From Collinsella sp. (GTDB taxonomy: Bacteria > Actinomycetota > Coriobacteriia > Coriobacteriales > Coriobacteriaceae): a stretch of 64,000 nucleotides of DNA. This document shows, one piece after another, positions 58,368 through 64,000 of the stretch. The first letter of the stretch is position 1; each line of letters begins with the position of its first letter. Made by a program: the position numbers and the translations under genes. The stretch is taken from assembly GCA_019419505.1 (NCBI GenBank), contig DXZS01000020.1, positions 134,137-198,136 on the forward strand, given 5' to 3'. The notes below the pieces were generated by a model. The model saw only the letters and a program-made list of their open reading frames with translations, ran no database searches and was not told where the DNA came from.

Positions 58368-60083
58368 CTATTGTGCCGAGCCCGCGACGGGCTCAAAATG
58401 CTTGTCCTTCACGGCAGCCGCCAAGCGATCTGCCAGATTGCGTACGCGCGGATCCAGACGTGCGGCGCCCGGATTGACAAAGAAGCGGGCCGTGCAGTCC
58501 ATGATGCGGCCGGTGATGACCAGGTCGTTATCGCGCAGCGTGGCGCCCGTGGCGGCAATATCCACGATGCGATCGGTCATGCCGACGATGGGGCCCAGCT
58601 CGATGTTGCCGTGCAGTGAGACGATATCGGCGTTCACGCCGCGCTCGGCATACCAGGCACTCGCGATGCGCGGATACTTGGTGGCCACGCGAAGCGACCC
58701 GCGGCGGGCATAGTTGCGCTCGGCCTGGCCGGCGCGCCACGCGGGCTCTGCCTCGATAAACGTGCACAGGCCGTAGCCCAGATCGACCAGCTGCAGCAAG
58801 TTGAGGTCTGCCTCGATGAGCGAGTCCCAGCCACAGATGCCGCAATCGGCACCACCACAGCCCACAAAAGCGGGCGCGTCGCTGGGACGCACGATGACAA
58901 ACTCGATATCGCCGACCGTGCCCTCGCCGGCACGCGTGTCGCGACCGCGCACAATCAGGTGACGGCCGGGGTCGCGCAGCTCAGAGACGTCCAGGCCCGC
59001 GGCCTCGAGCACGTCGAGCGTGTCGGCCTTAAGCGAGCCCTTGGGCACGGCGATGCGTAGCGGGCCTTCGGCGCCGCGGCCCACGGCGTGGTCACCATCG
59101 GAGGCGGCGTCCTCGGCAGAGGTGCACGCGGCCTCCAGACGCTCGAGCGAAAAGGCGAAGCCCGCCGCCGGCACCTCGATGCCGTCGCCGAACGCGCCGG
59201 TAAAGATAGAGTCGTAGCGACCGCCCGAGCCCACCGGATCGGGCAGGCCACCGGCATAGGCCTTAAAGACCAGGCCCGTGTAGTAATCGAAAGAGTTCAT
59301 GATGGAGAAGTCGAACGACAGCACCTGGGCGTCCTCGGGAGCCAGACCATCAACCAGGGCACGGAGTTCGCGCGTCAGCGGCGCGACAATACCGGCAGCC
59401 GCCAGCAGCGCATCCACGCGATCGAGCACTTCGGCCCCACCATGCAGGCGCGGCAGTTCGCTGACGGCGGCCTTAACGGCATCGGTCTCGGCGCTTGCCG
59501 CCACGCGGGCATCGAGGCCCACAAAGTCGTTGGCGTGCACGCAGCGCAGAGCCTCGGCAGCCAGCTCGCGATCCTCGCACGCCGCGAGCAGCTCCTTAAA
59601 CGGGCGCACGCTACCTGCGATAATGCGCGCATCGGGCAGCGCCAACTTGCGAACGGCCTCGGCCACCAGCGAGACGATCTCGACATCGCCCGCGGTATCG
59701 CCCGCGCCGATGAGCTCAAAACCCAGCTGCGTAAACTGACGCGAGCCGCCGGCATTGCGCTGGCATTCGCGAACCACCGGCGCCTCATAGCGCAGGCGCA
59801 GCGGCAAGTCGGCCGCGCGCATGCGGGTCGAAACCAGACGCACGATCGGCAATGTGTTGTCGGGACGGACCACCAGCAGGCGACCGTCGTCATCAAAGAG
59901 CTTAAACGGCGTGTCCGCAATGCGGCCGCCTTCCTCGAGCGAACCCTTGTCCTCGAGCAGCGGCGTCTCGACCGGAAGGTAATGATGTTCCCTGAAGCAG
60001 CCCTTCACCGTCAGCGCAATCTCCTCGCGCGCCTGAGCCTCCTCGGGCAATATGTCCCGGAATCCCCACGGTGTGGCCGTCAT
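58368..60083 (-). CDS. hisZG: HisZ-HisG fusion: ATP phosphoribosyltransferase with its regulatory subunit
   Basis: A 571-residue fusion. Residues 1-320 are HisZ, the histidyl-tRNA-synthetase paralogue needed by short HisG: TPWGFRDILPEEAQ, PDNTLPIVRLVSTR and GSGGRYDSI. Residues 342-571 are the short-form HisG catalytic domain: LRIAVPKGSLKADTL, YPRIASAWYAERG, GAAE-type region, and the PRPP loop DIAATGATLRDNDLV (about 508-522). A roughly 20-residue Asp/Ala/Gly linker joins them. Normally the two proteins are separate and form an octamer; here stoichiometry is fixed at one to one. The HisG part carries three cysteines in VGCGGADCGICGW (Cys409, 414, 417), where most relatives have Ala/Leu/Thr. GAGGAGG precedes the ATG. 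First gene of the his operon. Confidence 0.93.
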   Translation of the reverse strand: MTATPWGFRDILPEEAQAREEIALTVKGCFREHHYLPVETPLLEDKGSLEEGGRIADTPFKLFDDDGRLLVVRPDNTLPIVRLVSTRMRAADLPLRLRYEAPVVRECQRNAGGSRQFTQLGFELIGAGDTAGDVEIVSLVAEAVRKLALPDARIIAGSVRPFKELLAACEDRELAAEALRCVHANDFVGLDARVAASAETDAVKAAVSELPRLHGGAEVLDRVDALLAAAGIVAPLTRELRALVDGLAPEDAQVLSFDFSIMNSFDYYTGLVFKAYAGGLPDPVGSGGRYDSIFTGAFGDGIEVPAAGFAFSLERLEAACTSAEDAASDGDHAVGRGAEGPLRIAVPKGSLKADTLDVLEAAGLDVSELRDPGRHLIVRGRDTRAGEGTVGDIEFVIVRPSDAPAFVGCGGADCGICGWDSLIEADLNLLQLVDLGYGLCTFIEAEPAWRAGQAERNYARRGSLRVATKYPRIASAWYAERGVNADIVSLHGNIELGPIVGMTDRIVDIAATGATLRDNDLVITGRIMDCTARFFVNPGAARLDPRVRNLADRLAAAVKDKHFEPVAGSAQ

Positions 60084-60118
60084 CTGGTGAGCCTCCTCAT
60101 GCTGTGTTTCATATAGAG

Positions 60119-60164
60119 CAGAAGACCGGCATAGCTCCGCCGGTCTTCTGGGTACTTTAGCATA
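60119..60164 (-). promoter_or_regulatory. his operon leader: possible -10 box and hairpin
   Basis: On the minus strand a TATGCT (60159-60164) is followed by a perfect hairpin CAGAAGACCGGC/GCCGGTCTTCTG (60119-60150) without a T run, then the hisZG ribosome site. No T-box motif and no run of histidine codons is seen, so attenuation of the classical type is not supported. Confidence 0.35.
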
Positions 60165-60227
60165 CTAGAGTGCTTGCGGGGAGAATCGTCCTCCTCGGCT
60201 CATAGCGTATTCATTTGGAAACATAGG

Positions 60228-60365
60228 GGAAAGCGCGTCCCGCCCGCCAGCCAAAAACTGGGATGCGGTTTCCGGTTGAGGTCCTCAGCGGAAAGTGTGT
60301 CCCATTCTGAGCGCCTGTTCTGGGACGTGCTTTCCGCCAGAAGCCTCAAGCGGAAAGCACGTCCC
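60228..60365. repeat. Array of five alternating 14-bp motifs GGAAAGCACGTCCC
   Basis: Copies at 60228, 60260 (inverted), 60290, 60322 (inverted) and 60352: forward ones read GGAAAG(C/T)(G/A)(C/T)GTCCC, inverted ones GGGA(T/C)G(C/T)G(G/C)TTTCC. Start spacings are 32, 30, 32 and 30. It fills most of the space between the epimerase gene and the his promoter. Confidence 0.85.
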
Positions 60366-60409
60366 GTTTCTCAAAAAGCGTCAAACGCCAACTCGGCGCC
60401 CTGTCCCAC

Positions 60410-61246
60410 TTAGGCGCCAATCGCGCGTCGGTACTCCGCCATAACCTGAGCGTCGGCTGCCGCGGGATTGGCGAAATAGCGCCAATCATAGGTCTCGGCC
60501 GAAACAACTCCGCGATAGCCGCGCGCCACCAGCCTATCCAGGTCGGCGCGCATATCGCGGTCGCCGTCACCCCAAGCAAGATGCGTCGTGCCATCTGCCG
60601 CAACATCGACAAAATGCACGTGGGCGACATCATCGCCAAGCAGATCAAAATAATCGTCGATGGTATCCCCCGCCACCGCCATAGCGCCCAAATCCAGACA
60701 CGCCTTAAGTGCCGGATGATCAACTGCCTCGATCATGCGCTTCGTATCGGCCGCCGAGTTCACGATCGTCGACTCAACCGGCTGTAGGGCCTCGAGCACC
60801 AGTCGCACGCCGCGCTCTCCCGCATGCTCGGCAATCGCACGCAGCATCGAGGCGCTGCGACCCCACGCGTCCTCGATCGGCTCGTTCAAAAATGCCCAGC
60901 CGCTCGAGACCATGACCTGCTCGGCTCCAAGTTCCGCCGCGATATCTACAACGTTCTTAAAGTACGCGAGCGTGCGGGCACGCGCCTCATTCCCGCGCGC
61001 CGCGATATTCCACGGCTTGGGGTTGTTCTGTTCGGGACAAAGCCCCACAATCCGAACCCCATACCGCTGCGACAGCTCCCGTACCCGCTCGAGCGAATCG
61101 TATCCATGGCAATCGACATACAGATGCATCGCCCCGGTCCAAAGCTCGCAACACGTATAGCCCGAGGCCGCTGCCGAAGAAAAGAATTCCTCAAGGTCAA
61201 AATAACGATGGCTGATATTCATGACGGCAAGCTGCGGATACTCCAT
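60410..61246 (-). CDS. Sugar phosphate isomerase/epimerase, FrlC-like
   Basis: A 278-residue xylose-isomerase-like TIM barrel. It aligns by eye with fructoselysine 3-epimerase FrlC: GYTCCELWTGAMHLY, RIVGLCPEQNNPKPWNIA, VSSGWAFL, VLEALQPVESTIVNSAAD (metal Glu), CLDLGAMA, VHFVDVAADGTTHLAWGDGD and SAETYDW (last metal Glu). AAAGGTGG precedes the ATG (MEYPQLAV). It lies downstream of a mannose-family PTS, so a role in fructoselysine or another Amadori compound is likely but not proven. Confidence 0.8.
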   Translation of the reverse strand: MEYPQLAVMNISHRYFDLEEFFSSAAASGYTCCELWTGAMHLYVDCHGYDSLERVRELSQRYGVRIVGLCPEQNNPKPWNIAARGNEARARTLAYFKNVVDIAAELGAEQVMVSSGWAFLNEPIEDAWGRSASMLRAIAEHAGERGVRLVLEALQPVESTIVNSAADTKRMIEAVDHPALKACLDLGAMAVAGDTIDDYFDLLGDDVAHVHFVDVAADGTTHLAWGDGDRDMRADLDRLVARGYRGVVSAETYDWRYFANPAAADAQVMAEYRRAIGA

Positions 61247-61329
61247 CTTGTCCACCTTTCGGCAAAAGGGCGCCGCAGCACAGTGTGCGCGACGCCCCCT
61301 CTTACATTGTTTTCATTATGACGGATACC

Positions 61330-62166
61330 CTACTGGACACCAAGCACTCCAAAGAACGCGCCAGCGATACTCACGAGCAGGATCACAAGCATGATGAGCA
61401 GCGGATTCATCTTCTTCTTGAGCATGAGATAGACAATTCCAAACAGCCCCATCGTGACAAAGCCCGGGAAGATTCCGTTGAGCAGCTCGGCGAGCGTCTG
61501 AGCACCATCGCCCGCACCGACCATGAGCGGAATGTCCACGGTGACCATCTCCATGGTCATAGCACCGATCACCATGGCGCCCATGATAGAGGCCATCTTG
61601 ACGATCGTGTCCATAATGCCCGATTCCTGGACCTTGCTGATCATGTCCGAGCCAAAGCGATATCCCACAAACGTCAGCAGGTAACGGATGATGTAGTGAG
61701 GAACGTTGAACACGAGCAGGAACAAAATCGGGCCAAGAATAGAGCCCTGCAGCGCCAGCGACGTGCCGACACCCGTTGCCAAAATTCGCAGCGTGCCCCA
61801 GTAGAAAGCATCGCCCACGCCGGACAGCGGCCCCATCAAAGCAAGCTTGACATTAGAGATCGCGCTCGTGTCAAAGCTATCGTCAGTAGCGTTGACCTCC
61901 TCCATTGCAGCGGCGATGGACATGGGAAGCGTCGAGATGTACGGCGTGACGTTATAGAGCTCCATATGGCGCTTAAGGGCGGCCTTAAAGTCCGCATCCT
62001 GCGGATACAGCTTGCGAAGGATCGGCATAAGGGCCCACATAAAGCCGATATGGCCCATACGCTCGTAGTTCCAGGAATGCTCATAGGGAATCGAGCGCCA
62101 GAACAGCTTCTTAAGGTCTGCGCGGGAAATCAGCCCGTCGTAAGAAGACTCAAACTTAAAACTCAT
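61330..62166 (-). CDS. PTS mannose/fructose/sorbose-family IID component
   Basis: A 278-residue membrane component. The conserved opening is SFKFESSYDGLISRADLKKLFWRS, followed by NYERMGHIGFMWALMPIL, PYISTLPMSIAAAMEE and the glycine-rich LMGPLSGVGDAFYWGTLRI, all typical of IID; several helices follow. GGAG precedes the ATG. Its start lies within the last codons of the IIC gene (11-base overlap). Confidence 0.93.
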   Translation of the reverse strand: MSFKFESSYDGLISRADLKKLFWRSIPYEHSWNYERMGHIGFMWALMPILRKLYPQDADFKAALKRHMELYNVTPYISTLPMSIAAAMEEVNATDDSFDTSAISNVKLALMGPLSGVGDAFYWGTLRILATGVGTSLALQGSILGPILFLLVFNVPHYIIRYLLTFVGYRFGSDMISKVQESGIMDTIVKMASIMGAMVIGAMTMEMVTVDIPLMVGAGDGAQTLAELLNGIFPGFVTMGLFGIVYLMLKKKMNPLLIMLVILLVSIAGAFFGVLGVQ

Positions 62167-62947
62167 CGAACCCACTCCCAATCGCAGGATCCTCGGTTGC
62201 CGCTGCGGGCTGCTCCGCTTTTTTCTTATCACCCAAAACCGTCATCGCGACGACGATGATCGCGGCAAAGATCGCCACGCCCGTCGTGCTAATGCCAAAG
62301 TAGGCGACGAGGAAGAAGCCAGCGAAGAAGAACGGAGCCACTGTTTTGTTCATAATCATCTGCGCCAGCATCGCAAAGCCGAGTGCGGGCAAGAAGGCGG
62401 CGGCGACATCCATGCCGGTCTGAACGAAATCGGGGATGATGTTGAGCAGGCTGGCAACAGCATCGGCACCAAAGAAGAATGCCAGGGGAATAATCAGCAG
62501 GCCGCACCAGCTCTGCGCGTAACCGGCGATGAGCATGTTGCGCGTGATGGCCTTGGTGTCTCCGTCCTCGACGTTTTTGTCGATACGGTGCACCAGCAGC
62601 AGCATGACCGGTTGGCCCAGGGCCGTGTCGAGCGCCAGGACGATCGTGGCGATAGGAATACCCAGGGTCAGGGCCGCCGAAGCGTCCGCGCCGGCCTGCA
62701 TGGCAAGAGATACGCCCAGGATAGTGCCGGAAATCGTATCGGGCGGGTTATAGGCGCCGACCGAGATGGCGCCGACCATGGCAAGCTCCATCGTGGCGCC
62801 CATGATCGTGCCGGTCACCATGTCGCCCATGACAAGGCCAACCAGAGGTCCGAGCACGATCGGGCGCTGGAGGTAGCTCGTGCCCGTCAGCCACTCGGAA
62901 TAACCCAAAAGGGCAATAAGGAAAATCAGGATTGTCTTGATAACCAT
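62156..62947 (-). CDS. PTS mannose/fructose/sorbose-family IIC component
   Basis: A 263-residue membrane permease. RPIVLGPLVGLVMGDMVTGTIMGATMELAMVG... and GVSLAMQAGADASAALTLGIPIA are the family core; about six hydrophobic helices. A short acidic C-terminal tail ends in Phe-Asp-Glu-Phe. It overlaps the IID gene and begins eight bases after the IIB stop. Confidence 0.93.
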   Translation of the reverse strand: MVIKTILIFLIALLGYSEWLTGTSYLQRPIVLGPLVGLVMGDMVTGTIMGATMELAMVGAISVGAYNPPDTISGTILGVSLAMQAGADASAALTLGIPIATIVLALDTALGQPVMLLLVHRIDKNVEDGDTKAITRNMLIAGYAQSWCGLLIIPLAFFFGADAVASLLNIIPDFVQTGMDVAAAFLPALGFAMLAQMIMNKTVAPFFFAGFFLVAYFGISTTGVAIFAAIIVVAMTVLGDKKKAEQPAAATEDPAIGSGFDEF

Positions 62948-62955
62948 GACGGCCC

Positions 62956-63426
62956 CTAACCGATGACCTTCGCGGCGTCAGTCTTCGCATCTGCCGGAAT
63001 CATCTGAATGAACAGTTCATAGCCCTCGCCGAGCAGCTCCTTCACGTAGGCCTCGTTCTCGGGCGTGAGGAACACGCTCGTCGAGACCTGACGGGCATTC
63101 TCGCTAAAGGCAACGTTGCCGAGGTTGATCTTCTTGACTCCCATCGCCTTGGCGACGGCACCGGCCTGCTGAATCGTCTCGCAAACCACGAAGAGTTTGT
63201 ACTTATCGGTTACACCGCTCTGGAGCGCCTTGACAGCATCCTCGGTGTTTTTGACGACGACCTTGCATCCTTCGGGCTTTGCAAGGGACAGGGCCTGCAG
63301 ACGAAGCTTGTCATTGAGGACCGTGTCGCTCACTAACAGGATGCAGTCGGCACCCAGAGCCGAGGTCCAGCTAACGGCAACCTGGCCGTGAAGCAGTCGA
63401 TAATCTACACGAATCATCTGAATCAT
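62956..63426 (-). CDS. PTS mannose/fructose/sorbose-family IIB component
   Basis: A 156-residue phosphocarrier. The active histidine is His13 in IRVDYRLLHGQVAVSWT. The rest has the GVKKINLGNVAF and ELLGEGYELFIQMIP segments of the family. AGGAG lies seven bases before the ATG. It lies between the IIA and IIC genes. Confidence 0.94.
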   Translation of the reverse strand: MIQMIRVDYRLLHGQVAVSWTSALGADCILLVSDTVLNDKLRLQALSLAKPEGCKVVVKNTEDAVKALQSGVTDKYKLFVVCETIQQAGAVAKAMGVKKINLGNVAFSENARQVSTSVFLTPENEAYVKELLGEGYELFIQMIPADAKTDAAKVIG

Positions 63427-63442
63427 GATGTGCTCCTAACGA

Positions 63443-63859
63443 TTAAAACTCATCGAGTTCGGCCTGCCCCAGCAGGTCGTTGACGTACTTGACCTTAGTG
63501 TCGTCCGCCTCGACGATCTGGCGAATGGCCTCGTCGATCGGAGTGGAATCGGGTACGAACAGCAGCTGAATAAGGAGTGGCAAGTTCATATTGGTCACGA
63601 GGTGCGTGTTGGGACGCGTCTGGACGATCTTGGTGAACTCGTTGTTGACGCTGCCGCCAAAGAGGTCAGTGCACACGACAACTTCGTCGTCCGCGGCAAA
63701 GCCGTCCAGAATCGCTGCAGCCTCCTTGGACAGGTCCTCGTTTCCGTCGACATACATAGAGAGCGCATGGACGTTTTCGCGCTCACCGGAAAGCAGGCCG
63801 ATGCTCTCGACGATTCCAGACGCGAAATGAGCATGGGACGCCACGATAAACTGCCTCAT
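63443..63859 (-). CDS. PTS mannose/fructose-family IIA component
   Basis: A 138-residue phosphocarrier that accepts phosphate from HPr at His9 in MRQFIVASHAHFASGI. CTDLFGGSVNNEF and NMNLPLLIQLL are conserved. It is encoded separately from IIB (unlike E. coli ManX). First gene of the PTS set within the window; a hairpin lies between it and the gene upstream. Confidence 0.93.
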   Translation of the reverse strand: MRQFIVASHAHFASGIVESIGLLSGERENVHALSMYVDGNEDLSKEAAAILDGFAADDEVVVCTDLFGGSVNNEFTKIVQTRPNTHLVTNMNLPLLIQLLFVPDSTPIDEAIRQIVEADDTKVKYVNDLLGQAELDEF

Positions 63860-63887
63860 TCGATCCCCTTCCTAGCGAATTTCGGCA

Positions 63888-63917
63888 TAAAAATGCCCGG
63901 ACGCATGCGCCCGGGCA
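63888..63917 (-). terminator. Hairpin upstream of the PTS IIA gene
   Basis: Read leftward, TGCCCGGGCGC...GTCCGGGCA followed by TTTTT. It lies between the upstream gene and IIA; it could end the upstream message or reduce read-through into the PTS genes. Confidence 0.75.
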
Positions 63918-63945
63918 GGGTGCTTCTTAAATGAGTGGTCAACTA

Positions 63946-64000
63946 TTAGTAGTCGAACTGGTGATAGTAGCGACGGTAGTTGAGGTTGTGCTTGGTGACC
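63946..64000 (-). CDS. C-terminal fragment of a gene upstream of the PTS, possibly a SIS-domain deglycase
   Basis: The last 17 codons read VTKHNLNYRRYYHQFDY before TAA. The ending Arg-Arg-Tyr-x-x-x-x-x-Tyr resembles the C-termini of SIS-domain sugar deglycases (FrlB/GfrF type) as I recall them, which would fit the FrlC-like epimerase and PTS, but so short a piece cannot be assigned firmly. Confidence 0.35.
   Translation of the reverse strand, partial: VTKHNLNYRRYYHQFDY

Noticed and set aside
60084..60170. T-box or histidine leader-peptide attenuator before the his operon
   Set aside because: No T-box consensus (TGGNACCGCG) and no short frame rich in histidine codons was found; only a plain hairpin without a T run.
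60228..60365. CRISPR array
   Set aside because: The repeated motif is short (14 bp), alternates in orientation and has spacers of only 16-18 bases; no cas genes.

Overview
The window looks like a chromosomal segment from a GC-rich anaerobic actinobacterium of the class Coriobacteriia, most likely a Collinsella-type gut bacterium. This rests on high GC with long antisense shadow frames, AGGAGG-type ribosome binding sites with occasional TTG/GTG starts, several phosphotransferase (PTS) sugar systems beside fermentative housekeeping genes, and many short GGGAC/GTCCC-containing palindromes between genes. The taxonomic call is an inference; no rRNA or other marker gene is present.

Layout. Positions 1-9.5 kb: holB-tmk, a zinc-ribbon membrane protein, then a leftward block tatA-tatC-hypA-hypB-topA (Tat export, nickel-hydrogenase maturation, topoisomerase I), an orphan STAS protein and a class Ic aspartate aminotransferase-like gene. 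9.7-13.4 kb: nhaA, manganese pyrophosphatase and a ROK glucokinase. 13.6-19.4 kb: a beta-glucoside/cellobiose locus (6-phospho-beta-glucosidase, PTS IIC, IIB, IIA) divergent from a GntR/UTRA regulator and mannose-6-phosphate isomerase. 19.4-31 kb: two large related palindromes, pcrA, uppP, a universal stress protein, a Bce-like two-component pair, and an aminotransferase/ornithine-cyclodeaminase pair divergent from a PucR-type regulator. 31-42.4 kb: purH, an acetyltransferase, a DUF2207 membrane protein, gluQ, a phosphoesterase, a second two-component system with a UBA-like partner gene, and an orphan PTS IIB with a VOC protein. 43.1-45.1 kb: tRNA-Leu(UAA) followed by a small accessory patch with a partial tRNA/terminator duplication, 33-bp tandem repeats and an AAA/DUF4143 ATPase. 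45-50.6 kb: Ppx/GppA phosphatase, FtsB/DivIC-like protein, enolase, mazG, a YfcE-like phosphodiesterase and a stand-alone LarC C-terminal domain.

The largest coherent system is histidine synthesis (50.9-60.1 kb): a leftward operon hisZG-hisD-hisC-hisB-hisH-hisA-hisF-hisI-hisE plus a convergent PHP-type histinol-phosphate phosphatase gene (histidinol-phosphatase) give a complete pathway. HisZ and the short-form HisG are encoded as one polypeptide, and the HisG part carries an unusual cysteine cluster. The operon is interrupted by two palindromic elements and preceded by a regular array of an alternating 14-bp motif.

The right end (60.4-64 kb) is a mannose-family PTS (IIA, IIB, IIC, IID) with an FrlC-like epimerase and the tail of one more gene, best explained as uptake and breakdown of an Amadori compound such as fructoselysine or a related sugar amine (inference).

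The most unusual non-coding content is a set of palindromic repeat families: four copies of a 66-70 bp element starting AAGTTGCGGTG; several GGGACGTTC hairpins; a 184-bp element with 32-bp perfect inverted ends; two modular palindromes at 19.4-19.8 kb with a shared core but different, internally paired arms; and a 33-bp tandem repeat next to the ATPase gene.
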